Source of the DNA: Salinicoccus cyprini
GTDB taxonomy: Bacteria; Bacillota; Bacilli; Staphylococcales; Salinicoccaceae
DNA length: 64,000 nucleotides
Assembly (NCBI RefSeq): GCF_007713705.1
Contig: NZ_VMSJ01000004.1
Span: forward strand, 62,001 to 126,000
Direction: 5' to 3'
Of this stretch, positions 42,747 to 51,659 are shown piece after piece. The notes under the pieces were generated by a model that was given only the letters and a program-made list of their open reading frames with translations, was not told where the DNA came from and did no database searches. The position numbers and the translations under genes were made by a program. How positions within the stretch are numbered: the stretch's first letter is position 1; the number at the start of each line of letters is the position of its first letter.

Positions 42747-43982
42747 CTATTCACTTTCCTCTTTCACTATATCCACTTTACGGATCATCTGGTCTTCCAT
42801 GACCATCACTTCGAACTTCAGGCCATCGTAGCGGAGCGTGTCCCCTTCTACAGGGAAATCTTTGAATTCTTTCAGCAGAAATCCTGACAGCGTATCTTCC
42901 TCCTGTGGAATATCCGTGTCGAATATGGCATTGAGCCGATGCAGTGTAATCTTTCCGTCACAGACAATTCTTGTCTCACTTATGGATTCCACAAGCGCAT
43001 CGTTCCTGAGATCTGTTTCATCCTCAATCTCAAAGCCGAGCATTGCTTCTATAATATCTTCATGGGTCAAAATACCTTCCGTCCCCCCGAATTCATCAAT
43101 AACGACTGCGAGATGACGCCGTTCCTTCGTCATTTTACGCAGGACGTACTCGACCGGCTGGAACTCATGGATGATCAGTGGATCCAGGTCACAGAAGTCC
43201 ATGAGTTTTTTGGACGGATCGACCGACCACTGGAGCAGGTATTTGGAATGGAATACACCGATGATGTCATCCATGTCTTCAGCATATACAGGATAGCGTG
43301 TATACATATGACGGATGACATGATCACGCGTTTCCTCATATGTTGCCGTGGAGGATATGACCTCCATTTCGGTCCTTGGTGTCGTCAGAACGTCTTTCAC
43401 GTTCAGATTACGGAACTCCAGTACACCTTTGATACGGTATGACTCATCCTTCGCGAGCATCCCTTCGGAATCTGCGATATCGACGATCGTTCGCAGTTCA
43501 TCCTTGGAAACAGATGCAGCGCCTTCCAGTTCACCTTTTGAAAGTATTCTGGCAAGTGCATCCGTCAGCCAGTTGAGCACAACGGTGATCGGCTTGAAAA
43601 TGACCACAAAAAAGGTGATGACAGGTGCCACGGCCATGGCAATCGGTTCCGGGAATGTTGCCGCTACCGACTTCGGGATGACCTCGGCGAAGACGATGAT
43701 TGTAATGGTAAGTACAGCAGAAGCAATCGCAACATTGACTCCGTACTCGAGCGCCATCGTCGTGACAAGTGTCGGCAGCAGAATGTTCGCTATATTGTTG
43801 CCGATAAGTATTGTAGTAATAAATACACTCGGTCTTGAAACCAGTCTCAGAAGGCGTTTTGCAGAAGCATCCCCTTTATTCGCCCTGGACTGTAATCTCA
43901 TTTTATTGACTGCTGTCAGGGCTGTTTCGCTGCCTGAAAAGAACAGTGAGACGAACAGCAGTATGATGATCGCAATGATCAA
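42747..43982 (-). CDS. CNNM/CorC-family membrane protein (HlyC-like, probable divalent cation exporter)
   Basis: A 411-residue protein with a DUF21 membrane domain (three to four segments, residues 1-140; FFSGSETALTAVNKMRL, NNIANILL), a CBS pair (about residues 185-320; TPRTEMEVIS, VVIDEFGGTEGILT) and a C-terminal CorC domain. Homologues such as MpfA of Staphylococcus aureus export magnesium. Annotation as haemolysin is historical. Transcribed alone. Confidence 0.9.
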   Translation of the reverse strand: MIIAIIILLFVSLFFSGSETALTAVNKMRLQSRANKGDASAKRLLRLVSRPSVFITTILIGNNIANILLPTLVTTMALEYGVNVAIASAVLTITIIVFAEVIPKSVAATFPEPIAMAVAPVITFFVVIFKPITVVLNWLTDALARILSKGELEGAASVSKDELRTIVDIADSEGMLAKDESYRIKGVLEFRNLNVKDVLTTPRTEMEVISSTATYEETRDHVIRHMYTRYPVYAEDMDDIIGVFHSKYLLQWSVDPSKKLMDFCDLDPLIIHEFQPVEYVLRKMTKERRHLAVVIDEFGGTEGILTHEDIIEAMLGFEIEDETDLRNDALVESISETRIVCDGKITLHRLNAIFDTDIPQEEDTLSGFLLKEFKDFPVEGDTLRYDGLKFEVMVMEDQMIRKVDIVKEESE

Positions 43983-44103
43983 TTTTTATCCTCCTCGAAT
44001 ATATCTCTGATTATCTTAATATGTTTTTTACACAGATTCTTTTCATTTTACCATTTTTTGATGTGAATGTGTACTGAATTATCTTATCGCCTATAGAAAA
44101 ATA

Positions 44104-44128
44104 CCTGCTCTCTAAAGAGCAGGCAGAA
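44104..44128 (-). terminator. copZ terminator
   Basis: CCTGCTCT and AGAGCAGG pair around a four-base loop; on the minus strand TATTTTTCT follows. Confidence 0.82.
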
Positions 44129-44134
44129 TTTCGT

Positions 44135-44344
44135 CTATGCCGACACATTATAGCCTTGATCTTCTATCGCTTCGTTCATGGCAGATTCCGTCACCTGCGA
44201 TTCATCATATTGTACGTCCACTTTGTTCGCATCGAGATCGACGCTGGCAGAGTCTACGCCTTCCAGTCCTGATAGCGCGCCTTCGACGGCACTTCTGCAA
44301 TGTTCACAGGTCATACCTTCCACCATGATTGTTTTCTGAGCCAT
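44135..44344 (-). CDS. copZ: Copper chaperone CopZ
   Basis: A 69-residue HMA-domain protein. The metal-binding GMTCEHC holds Cys13 and Cys16; the remainder has the ferredoxin-like pattern of copper chaperones. It lies 81 bases downstream of csoR on the same strand. The usual partner copA (P-type ATPase) is not adjacent and not in this window. Confidence 0.93.
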   Translation of the reverse strand: MAQKTIMVEGMTCEHCRSAVEGALSGLEGVDSASVDLDANKVDVQYDESQVTESAMNEAIEDQGYNVSA

Positions 44345-44425
44345 GTAAACTCCTCTTTGCCTGATAATTTTGCTTCGCCTTCCATAGATGTACCCTTTCC
44401 ACCCACTGTGGATGCATCTGGATAC

Positions 44426-44734
44426 CTATTTGGAAAACTGCTTGAGCACTGCCATCAGTTCTTCGATGGATGTCTCACCTTCACCTTTATTGATTGCGTC
44501 TGTGACGCAATGCTTCATGTGACGCTCAGTCACAGAGTATCCAACATTCTTGAGTGCCGACTGTACGGCACTGATCTGGACAAGAATATCCACACAATAG
44601 CGGTCTTCCTCCACCATTTTCTGGATGCCCCGTATCTGGCCCTCGATCCTTTTCAATCGATTCATCACCTTGTCCTTTTCCTCATCCGTCCGCGGGATGA
44701 CAGCATGTTCATGCAGATGTTCATTCATGATCAT
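44426..44734 (-). CDS. csoR: Copper-sensing repressor CsoR
   Basis: A 102-residue helical repressor. The Cu(I) ligands Cys47, His72 and Cys76 lie in RYCVDIL and ERHMKHC, the X-H-C pattern of CsoR; the conserved RLKRIEGQIRGI and Glu/Tyr second-shell residues are present. GAAGGA 6 bases upstream supports the ATG at 44734. An inverted repeat in its promoter is a near-ideal CsoR operator, so it should repress itself and copZ until copper binds. Confidence 0.93.
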   Translation of the reverse strand: MIMNEHLHEHAVIPRTDEEKDKVMNRLKRIEGQIRGIQKMVEEDRYCVDILVQISAVQSALKNVGYSVTERHMKHCVTDAINKGEGETSIEELMAVLKQFSK

Positions 44735-44773
44735 TTCACTTCCTTCGATTCTCTGAAATCTTTCACTATATTT

Positions 44774-44802
44774 ATCGTACCCGCGCCGGGTATGTTTTTC
44801 AA
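44774..44802 (-). promoter_or_regulatory. csoR-copZ promoter with embedded CsoR operator
   Basis: On the minus strand TTGAAA (44797-44802) and TACGAT (44774-44779) are 17 bases apart. Between them, at 44778-44792, lies TACCCGGCGCGGGTA, an inverted repeat of the TACCC-GGGTA type recognised by CsoR. A bound repressor would cover the spacer and the -10 edge. Confidence 0.82.
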
Positions 44803-44835
44803 GATAAATAGTCTGAAGCACTGCCCCGGTGCGGG

Positions 44836-46086
44836 CTAGAGGAACCGGAAGTTGTTTATTTTCACCTTATCATTCGGCACTGCCGGAATATCGTTGAACT
44901 CGAAGCTGAAATCCTGTTCCGGCACGTCATATTCCAGATCATTGACAAGGAAATCGAGTGTCGTCCGCATCATGACAATTGTTACGAATTCTCCGGCACA
45001 CCGGTGGCCGAAGTCGTAGCTCCCCCCGCCCTGCGGAATGAAGTTGAACGGCGTCTGGTGCCACCCCCGGAAGCGTTCCGGCATGAACGTATCAGGCTCC
45101 ACCCAGTCCGAAGGGTGGCGGTTGGTACCATAGAGATCGAGCAGTGTGAGTGTTCCGGCTTCAAAGAAGTAGCCCTGCCACTCGAAGTCGGTATCCGTCC
45201 TTGCAGCAGCGAAAGGGAAGAATGGATAGTAGCGCCGCACTTCCTGGATGAACCATTCAAGCTCGATATCATCGGCACCTTTCAGTTTGCCCTTTTCCTC
45301 AGGAAATTCATGCAGGGCAAGACCGATCATTGCCACCCATACGCTGACAGCGTTCATCGGCCGTATGAGATTCAAGATTTCAACCGCTGCAGTCTCCTTA
45401 TCCAGCAGGCTGCCCTTTTCATCCCTGTGCCAGGAAAAGGTATAGAGGGCTTTGCCCTGATCCACTTCGATCCGGCCTTCCCTGACATCCTCTACGAGAC
45501 CTTCAATCCAGCTGTCAAGTTTCGAACGGGAACGCCGGCCTTTCCAGTGCTGTATCCCGAGCGCAGCCGGTGATTCGTAAAGGTCGGAAATCTGCGTCGC
45601 AAGCGATTCTGTCTCGGATTCATCGAGCGGTACACCTGTCCACTTGCAAGCGACCTGAAGAAAGACCACTTTCGCAGCTTCATACAGCGACACGGTCTCA
45701 AGACTTTCAGCTTCTTTAAAATAAAGATGCCAATACTGGTGCACGAGCATACCGATTTCGTCCATTGCTTCATCATCCATCAGAGACATGAACATGGCTT
45801 TTCTGTTGCGATGCGCCTCCTGATCCAGCGTCTGTATGCCACCTTCACCAAACAGTGTCTTCTTCACTCTGGCAGGCGCCGCATCCCGCCGTCTGAAGCG
45901 GGTATCATCATAGAACAGCTCCGCCGCTTCGCTGCCTGTCAGACAGATGGCCTTCTCTCCCATGATCCGTGTTTCAAATACATCCGTATTCAATGCTTCG
46001 CGCCTGTTCATTATGAATCCGTATCCTTCTTTAAGCACGCTCAGCGTCCGATCGAACCCTTCATCTTTCGGCATGTTCTGTGCCAC
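44836..46086 (-). CDS. Cytochrome P450 CYP152 fatty-acid peroxygenase (P450 BSbeta-like)
   Basis: A 416-residue, soluble P450 that uses hydrogen peroxide to hydroxylate fatty acids. The haem-ligand Cys363 lies in GHRCAGE, and Arg242-Pro243 (LIRPMNA) are the residues that bind the substrate carboxylate in this family. Residue 85 is Gln (GGIQTLD), as in P450 BSbeta of Bacillus subtilis, whereas the alkene-forming OleT of Jeotgalicoccus has His85; hydroxylation is therefore predicted. The GTG start at 46086 has AGGAGG 6 bases upstream and gives family length. A 51-residue membrane protein gene lies just upstream. Confidence 0.93.
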   Translation of the reverse strand: MAQNMPKDEGFDRTLSVLKEGYGFIMNRREALNTDVFETRIMGEKAICLTGSEAAELFYDDTRFRRRDAAPARVKKTLFGEGGIQTLDQEAHRNRKAMFMSLMDDEAMDEIGMLVHQYWHLYFKEAESLETVSLYEAAKVVFLQVACKWTGVPLDESETESLATQISDLYESPAALGIQHWKGRRSRSKLDSWIEGLVEDVREGRIEVDQGKALYTFSWHRDEKGSLLDKETAAVEILNLIRPMNAVSVWVAMIGLALHEFPEEKGKLKGADDIELEWFIQEVRRYYPFFPFAAARTDTDFEWQGYFFEAGTLTLLDLYGTNRHPSDWVEPDTFMPERFRGWHQTPFNFIPQGGGSYDFGHRCAGEFVTIVMMRTTLDFLVNDLEYDVPEQDFSFEFNDIPAVPNDKVKINNFRFL

Positions 46087-46180
46087 CATATCCCTCCTAT
46101 GAATGCGTTGCTGGTAACCTTCTCTTCCCCTTCTCCTGAGCTTTAAGCATATGAAGCAGTACAAGAAAACAGACTCTGGT

Positions 46181-46336
46181 TCAGGTCTGCTTCTTATCGT
46201 CCCCTGGTCTGAATACAAAGTAGTTCGTCACTCCAAAAAACACGCCGGCAAGTACGCCGAACAGCCAGTTATCAAATCCGATCCCCACCAGCAGCAGAAA
46301 AAATATTCCTGACGCCAGAACAATGGCAATGCGCAT
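46181..46336 (-). CDS. Small two-segment membrane protein (51 residues)
   Basis: A short gene with a good ribosome site (GGAAGGTGA) before the ATG. It encodes 51 residues with two hydrophobic segments (about residues 2-18 and 23-40) joined by GFDNW, and a charged tail. It lies between a 44-codon gene and the P450 gene on the same strand. No known family recognised; the pattern of hydrophobic segments and ribosome site argue for a real gene. Confidence 0.65.
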   Translation of the reverse strand: MRIAIVLASGIFFLLLVGIGFDNWLFGVLAGVFFGVTNYFVFRPGDDKKQT

Positions 46337-46371
46337 ATATCTTCACCTTCCAGATCTGAGACGCCCTACAG

Positions 46372-46506
46372 TTACAGTGCACTGATTATGCCTTTTATCA
46401 TTCTTGCGATGAGTCCGAATGAGTTTAGGAACATTTCGAATAGAAAGGTGTACCAGGCTTCATTCTTATGGAGTGGCGTCTCATTCTTTTTATTTCCTTT
46501 TGACAT
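46372..46506 (-). CDS. Small amphipathic protein (44 residues)
   Basis: A 44-codon frame preceded by GGGTGAG 7 bases before the ATG. The product has a hydrophilic, basic first half (MSKGNKKNETPLHKNEAW) and a hydrophobic or amphipathic helix (FLFEMFLNSFGLIARMIKGI). It lies 35 bases upstream of the 51-residue gene. Unknown function; could be a membrane-associated microprotein. Confidence 0.5.
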   Translation of the reverse strand: MSKGNKKNETPLHKNEAWYTFLFEMFLNSFGLIARMIKGIISAL

Positions 46507-46562
46507 GGATATTCTCACCCACCTGCATCATTTTAATGGTCCATACACTTAATCACAAGGAA

Positions 46563-48347
46563 CTACTGGTGCTTTTCCAGAAACTCGAGCATGGCCTTAT
46601 ACACTTTGATTTCATTCTGCTTCTTGGAAAATCCGTGGCCTTCATCATCCAGCACAAGGTAGTCGATCTCTCTGCCCGCACCTCTCAGCTCTTCGACAAT
46701 CTGATCCGACTCCTCTTTGACGACCCTCGGGTCTTTTGCCCCCTGGATGACGAGCATCGGCTTTGACATCGTATCAAGATAGGTGATCGGCGAATCTTTC
46801 TCGAACCTTTCCTTATCCTTCTGCGGATCGCCGACCCAGCGTTCCATGATCGGTTTCCAGTGGTCCGGCACCGAGTTGTAGAAAGTGAAGAGGTTGGACA
46901 CCCCGAATATGTCGACGACCGCCTTGAAGTACTCAGGATGTCTGCCATGCAGCAGAAGTGCCATGTATCCGCCGTAGCTGCCACCGACAAGGAAAAGCTT
47001 CTCTGGAGATGAAATGCCGTTATCAAACAGCCATTCGACAGCCGACACATTATCAAGCCGTGGTCCGTGGCCCCAGTCCTGCTCGACAAGCTTTACAAAT
47101 GAAGACCCGTAGCCTGTGCTGCCTCTGAAGTTGGGACAGAAGATATTGTATCCGCGGTTCAGAAACATCTGGAACATGGCACGGTAGAACTTGCGCTCTG
47201 CGGCCTGTGGTCCGCCGTGCGGCCAGAATATCGTATAGCCGTTGCTGTTTTCGGGCTTCGCACGGAACAGCAACGCTTCGATCGGCAGTTCATCATAGGA
47301 ACTGTACCGGATGGTTTCAGGTTCCACCATATCGTCCGGCGTTACACCGAGCACACGGTTTTTCGTCAGAGGTGTCCATTTTTCCTGACTGTATTCCCAG
47401 ATGTTGAACGGCTGTGTTGCGCTGCCGCCAAGTACGTAGAGGTTCCCGCTCTTCACTGCAGCAAGCTGCCTGATGGAGTCGAACGGCAGAGTGATTTCAT
47501 CAGACTGATCATGATTGAGATCATAGTAGTAGAGCTTATCCACAACCCCTTTCTCCGTTACGATGTACAGCATATTCCTGTCACGGTTGAACTGGATATC
47601 CGTCACCGATTCATAGCCGAAGTCCATGACTTTCGCAAATTCCTTGCGTGTCAGATTGTATTTTGCCAGATAGCTGTACTCGCTCTCGTAGTCGGTACTG
47701 AACCAGACTTCGTCATCCTTTACGAATGTCATCCCGCCGACCGTATGCACCACGTCCGGATTCGGCGTAATATAGTCGATGTCCGAACCAATTTTGATGA
47801 AACCAAGAATATAAGTATTGGCCAGCACCTGGACATGCGCCGTGTTCTGTTCATCGAGTGATACATCAACCAGGTAGGTCGGCCCCCGCTCCCCTTCATG
47901 CAGTGTCCGCATTTCACCTGTCCCGATATCGTAAACCTTGGTGTCGAGGAAACTCTCGTTCCCTTTTGAAGTCATATAATAGATCTTATTGCCATCCTGG
48001 GACAGCTTGCCGAAGAAGTACTTCTCGTCCGCTTCACCAGTAATCAGCGGCTTCGGCACGCCACCTTCCGGTCCTACAGCATAGATCTGGTAGTTTTCAT
48101 CCCCGTCATGGTCATATCCGGCAAGAACATAGCGCGCCTTCGGATCATATTTTATGAAGCTCGTATTCTCATCCTTCTGTGCGAAAAGAAACGGATATGT
48201 TTCCGTAGTATCCATCGCCCAGATGTTCACTTTGCCATTCAGGTTGGTACTGAAAAGAATCTTCTTCTCATCCGGACTCACTGTAAAATTGTTGATGTTA
48301 TAGGATGTAAAGAACTGCTCCACCGTCGGTTTTGGAAATCCAATCAT
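46563..48347 (-). CDS. S9-family serine peptidase (acylaminoacyl-peptidase type)
   Basis: A 594-residue cytosolic peptidase of the prolyl oligopeptidase family. Residues 1-330 form a beta-propeller, and the C-terminal alpha/beta hydrolase domain has nucleophile Ser in VGGSYGGYMAL, the Asp in QGAKDPRV and His in DEGHGF. AAGGGG upstream supports the ATG at 48347. Such enzymes release acylated residues or trim short peptides. Single gene with a good promoter. Confidence 0.9.
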   Translation of the reverse strand: MIGFPKPTVEQFFTSYNINNFTVSPDEKKILFSTNLNGKVNIWAMDTTETYPFLFAQKDENTSFIKYDPKARYVLAGYDHDGDENYQIYAVGPEGGVPKPLITGEADEKYFFGKLSQDGNKIYYMTSKGNESFLDTKVYDIGTGEMRTLHEGERGPTYLVDVSLDEQNTAHVQVLANTYILGFIKIGSDIDYITPNPDVVHTVGGMTFVKDDEVWFSTDYESEYSYLAKYNLTRKEFAKVMDFGYESVTDIQFNRDRNMLYIVTEKGVVDKLYYYDLNHDQSDEITLPFDSIRQLAAVKSGNLYVLGGSATQPFNIWEYSQEKWTPLTKNRVLGVTPDDMVEPETIRYSSYDELPIEALLFRAKPENSNGYTIFWPHGGPQAAERKFYRAMFQMFLNRGYNIFCPNFRGSTGYGSSFVKLVEQDWGHGPRLDNVSAVEWLFDNGISSPEKLFLVGGSYGGYMALLLHGRHPEYFKAVVDIFGVSNLFTFYNSVPDHWKPIMERWVGDPQKDKERFEKDSPITYLDTMSKPMLVIQGAKDPRVVKEESDQIVEELRGAGREIDYLVLDDEGHGFSKKQNEIKVYKAMLEFLEKHQ

Positions 48348-48387
48348 TATACAGACCCCTTTTTTATTTAAATGTATACTTTCCCCC

Positions 48388-48416
48388 ATTGTAGTCGAAA
48401 ATCATTTTTGTGACAA
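48388..48416 (-). promoter_or_regulatory. Promoter of the S9 peptidase gene
   Basis: On the minus strand TTGTCA and TACAAT are separated by 17 bases. Confidence 0.7.
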
Positions 48417-48505
48417 TTCAGACATATCCGGGATGGGTTGCCTTGTCGGTTTTGTCACCTCTTGCTCATGACACCCTACCAAGGCGAATTAAACCCCTAT
48501 CTCTC

Positions 48506-48540
48506 CACAAAAAACAGCATGCACTCGATGTGCATGCTGT
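48506..48540 (-). terminator. ptsG terminator
   Basis: On the minus strand ACAGCATGCAC and GTGCATGCTGT form a perfect 11-bp stem around a five-base loop, followed by TTTTTTG. Confidence 0.9.
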
Positions 48541-48553
48541 CCTTCGCATAGCT

Positions 48554-50593
48554 TTACTTGATGTTGATGACGACATCATCGTTGTTTACTTTGCCCAGTT
48601 CTCTTGCTGCAATTTCTGTACCGGCTGGTCCGGTGATGATGATTGGTGTGATGTCGCTCTTCGCGTTCTGTCTGATGTGGTCGAGGTCGACCTCCATCAG
48701 TACATCACCTTTTTTGATCTTGTCACCAGTCGCAACTTTCAGATCGAAGCCTTCGCCTTTCAGGTTGACTGTATCGAGTCCGAAGTGGATGAGGAGTTCG
48801 AGTCCACCTTCGTTGACGAGGCCGAGTGCGTGCTTGGTCGGGAAGTCAGTGACGATTTCTCCATCGAATGGTGCTCTGACGATGCCGCTTGATGGCTTGA
48901 TCGCAACGCCATCGCCCATCATCTTCTCACTGAAGACCTGATCCGGCACTTCGGAAAGGTCGACTGCTTCACCTTCGATTGGTGAATAGACGTCTTTATT
49001 TTCATCGGACATCATCTGTGAGTCCTTGGCCGCTTCCATATCATCGTCTGTGGATTCCGTCACTGTTGTTTCGGATGGTGATGAAATTTCTCCATCGATG
49101 ATGCGCTGCATGTCATTTCTGATCTGGTCGGATTTCGGTCCGAAGATCGCCTGCATATTATTGCCGACTTTCATGACACCTGAAGCACCGAGTGCTTTCA
49201 GTTCTTGCTCATCAACCGCAGCAGTATCGGCTACTTCCACTCGGAGACGTGTGATGCATGCATCGAGATGCTTGATGTTCTCTTCTCCACCCATAGCAGC
49301 GAGTACGTTGAATGGCAGTTCCTGTGCTGTGGAGATTGTTGTTTCTGAAGTTTCGTCTTCTCTACCTGGTGTTTTAAGGTTCAACGCCTGGATGAGTACG
49401 CGGAAGACCACATAGTAGATGACCGCATAAGCTGCACCGACGATGAGTACCCACCACCATTCGGTACGGTTCTGAAGAATACCGAATAGGAAGAAGTCGA
49501 TGAAACCGCCTGAGAATGTGTAGCCCAGATTCAAGTCAAGCAGGTACAGGATCAGGAAGCTGAGTCCATCGAGTACTGCGTGGATGAAATAAAGCAGTGG
49601 CGCAACGAACAGGAATGAGAACTCAAGGGGTTCTGTGATACCTGTCAGGAAACTTGTCAGCGCTGCTGAAATCATGATGCCTGCAACGTATTTCTTACGT
49701 TCCGGGCGTGCTGTGTGATACATGGCAAGGGCTGCTGCCGGCAGACCGAACATCATGACCGGGAATTCACCCTGCATGAAGTTACCTGCAGTCAGCTCAA
49801 CACCGTCACGCAGCTGTGCGAAGAAGATGTTCAGGTCCCCACGGACAATTTCCCCTGCTGCGTTCGTGTAGGTTCCGAACTCGAACCAGAATGGGGCATG
49901 GAAAATGTGGTGCAGTCCGAAAGGAATAAGTAGTCGTTTGATCATACCAAAAGCAAATACGCCGATTGCCGTATTTTCTTCCATCAGCCAGAGTGATATT
50001 TCATTCATGGCACCCTGGATCGGCGGCCAGATGATGAACATCGCCAGACCGATGATGAATGCTGCTGCTGCTGTCACAATCGGCACGAAGCGCTTTCCGG
50101 CAAAGAAGCCGAGGAAGTCCGGCAGATTGATATTATAGAACTTGTTGTAGGCCCAGGCAGCAAGTATACCGATGATGATACCACCGAATACACCGGTCTG
50201 GATCGTTGGAATGCCAAGAACATTGGCATAGGCCGGGTCATCTGCTGCCAATTCCGGTGTCACGCCTGCAATCTGACCCATCGTAACGTTCATGATCATG
50301 TAGCCGACAAATGCTGCGATTGCTGCGACACCGTCACCTTTCGCGAGACCGACGGCGACACCTAGTGCGAATAGTAAGGCCAGATTATCAAATACAACTG
50401 CACCTGCTGCCTGCAGCATGTCGGATAAGGCAACAATCCAACCGGCTTCCAGGAACGGCAGCCATTCAACCATCGCTTCAGTCTGCAGTGCAGCACCGAT
50501 ACCGAGCATCAGACCGGCAGCCGGCAGGATCGCAACCGGAAGCATCAATGCTTTACCGATACGCTGAAGCTGTCCAAAAAGCTTTCTGAACAT
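48554..50593 (-). CDS. ptsG: PTS glucose-specific EIICBA component
   Basis: A 679-residue permease that imports and phosphorylates glucose. EIIC spans about residues 1-410 (ten segments; [12 protein letters not shown]), EIIB about 425-500 with phospho-Cys446 ([10 protein letters not shown]), and EIIA about 540-675 with phospho-His603 (LLIHFGLDT). Domain order and the glcT gene upstream match the glucose permease of Bacillus and Staphylococcus carnosus rather than a sucrose or N-acetylglucosamine type, though glucosamine transport cannot be excluded. Expression is expected to depend on GlcT antitermination at the leader. AGGAGG precedes the ATG. Confidence 0.93.
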   Translation of the reverse strand: MFRKLFGQLQRIGKALMLPVAILPAAGLMLGIGAALQTEAMVEWLPFLEAGWIVALSDMLQAAGAVVFDNLALLFALGVAVGLAKGDGVAAIAAFVGYMIMNVTMGQIAGVTPELAADDPAYANVLGIPTIQTGVFGGIIIGILAAWAYNKFYNINLPDFLGFFAGKRFVPIVTAAAAFIIGLAMFIIWPPIQGAMNEISLWLMEENTAIGVFAFGMIKRLLIPFGLHHIFHAPFWFEFGTYTNAAGEIVRGDLNIFFAQLRDGVELTAGNFMQGEFPVMMFGLPAAALAMYHTARPERKKYVAGIMISAALTSFLTGITEPLEFSFLFVAPLLYFIHAVLDGLSFLILYLLDLNLGYTFSGGFIDFFLFGILQNRTEWWWVLIVGAAYAVIYYVVFRVLIQALNLKTPGREDETSETTISTAQELPFNVLAAMGGEENIKHLDACITRLRVEVADTAAVDEQELKALGASGVMKVGNNMQAIFGPKSDQIRNDMQRIIDGEISSPSETTVTESTDDDMEAAKDSQMMSDENKDVYSPIEGEAVDLSEVPDQVFSEKMMGDGVAIKPSSGIVRAPFDGEIVTDFPTKHALGLVNEGGLELLIHFGLDTVNLKGEGFDLKVATGDKIKKGDVLMEVDLDHIRQNAKSDITPIIITGPAGTEIAARELGKVNNDDVVINIK

Positions 50594-50641
50594 AGTAATT
50601 TCCTCCTAATGAAAAGATTTTGTTTTATGAAAATGACACAG

Positions 50642-50695
50642 AAAAAGACATGAGAATACAGGGATAGTTAAATAAACCATTCCTGTAGACTCATG
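50642..50695 (-). terminator. Leader terminator controlled by GlcT
   Basis: On the minus strand GCATGAG..ACAGG pairs with CCTGT..CTCATG, followed by TCTTTTTC. Its 5' arm overlaps the antiterminator element, so the two structures are mutually exclusive. Confidence 0.83.
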
Positions 50696-50713
50696 CCCTT
50701 ACCGGTAACACGT
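50689..50713 (-). promoter_or_regulatory. Ribonucleic antiterminator (RAT) for GlcT
   Basis: On the minus strand the element reads ACGTGTTAC, CGGTAAGG, GCATGAGT. This matches the ptsG RAT of Bacillus subtilis (ACGTGTTAC...GGCATGAGT) at both conserved halves. It begins at the glcT stop codon. Unphosphorylated GlcT would bind and let ptsG be transcribed when glucose is present. Confidence 0.87.
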
Positions 50714-51547
50714 CTATTTAGAATAATGTCTGAAATGCTGTATGTGCATCGTAAGATAGACGACTTCCGAGTCGTACACCTTGCGCTGCAATTTATTCTG
50801 TATCATCTTCATAATTTTTACAGCTATATTATAGCACATCGGATATTGCGCTTTCAACAGCAAATCGAATTGTTCCTGTGAAGGGACACTTTCACCGTTC
50901 ATTACCCGCTGGACGCAGAAGCTGATATGCCGCACGAAGCGGTCATACTGGATGGAAGACTGGTCGATTGTCGTCTCGAGTCCGTATTCGATGATGACGA
51001 TGGCCTGGTGCACCACTTCCGACAGTACATTCATATCATGGAGTGAACGGTTGTATATGGACGAATGGACATGAAGCGCAATGAAACCCACTTCCGCTTC
51101 CGGCAGATGGATGCCATATTTCTTGTTGAACATTTCAACGACTGCTTCCGCAATCCGGAATTCCTTCGGGTAGAGTGCCTTCGTTTCATTGACGAAAGGA
51201 TTGGTAATCTCTATGCCCTCCTCCTGCCGCTTCATCGCGAAAAGCAGATGGTCCGTCAGTGACAGCAGAATCCTGTTGTTGATGTTTTCCGTCGTCATCT
51301 CATCGATCAGTTCGATGGCTTCAAGTGTAGACTGGAATAGACGCTCGTCCGCCATGGTCAGAAGCGTCTGGTATCTGCTCGTATCCTGCTGGCCCTCGAG
51401 CTTGTAGACCTTATCCGCCTCTTCGATATCCAGCACATCCCCGTTCTTCTTGCCGAACCCGATGCCACGGCCGATCAGTACAACTTCCTCGAACTCATCC
51501 CTGCCAATTACTACATTGTTATTCAGAGCTTTCTCTATCGTCACCAA
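50714..51547 (-). CDS. glcT: GlcT-type transcriptional antiterminator
   Basis: A 277-residue BglG/SacY-family RNA-binding regulator. The N-terminal CAT domain (about residues 1-55; ALNNNVVIG, GRGIGFGKK) binds the RAT hairpin, and two PRDs (about 65-170 and 175-277) carry the conserved His residues (LTDHLLFAM, ALHVHSS) phosphorylated by the PTS. The start is TTG at 51547 or GTG three bases on; neither has an ideal ribosome site. The position directly upstream of ptsG, and the RAT, identify it as GlcT. Confidence 0.9.
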   Translation of the reverse strand: MVTIEKALNNNVVIGRDEFEEVVLIGRGIGFGKKNGDVLDIEEADKVYKLEGQQDTSRYQTLLTMADERLFQSTLEAIELIDEMTTENINNRILLSLTDHLLFAMKRQEEGIEITNPFVNETKALYPKEFRIAEAVVEMFNKKYGIHLPEAEVGFIALHVHSSIYNRSLHDMNVLSEVVHQAIVIIEYGLETTIDQSSIQYDRFVRHISFCVQRVMNGESVPSQEQFDLLLKAQYPMCYNIAVKIMKMIQNKLQRKVYDSEVVYLTMHIQHFRHYSK

Positions 51548-51617
51548 GAGCGTATCCCACTTTCCTCATCTGCTCATTCAAATATATATAATGCAGACGA
51601 TAAGTGCAAGGTGTATA

Positions 51618-51649
51618 TAGCCAATAAAAAAGCCGGGGCTCCCCGGCTT
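51618..51649 (-). terminator. Terminator of the second M20 gene
   Basis: AAGCCGGGG and CCCCGGCTT pair with a two-base loop; on the minus strand TTTTTATTGG follows. Confidence 0.85.
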
Positions 51650-51659
51650 GAAATCCATT

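Noticed and set aside
44836-46086. Calling the P450 an OleT fatty-acid decarboxylase
   Set aside because: Residue 85 is Gln instead of His, which points to hydroxylase chemistry.
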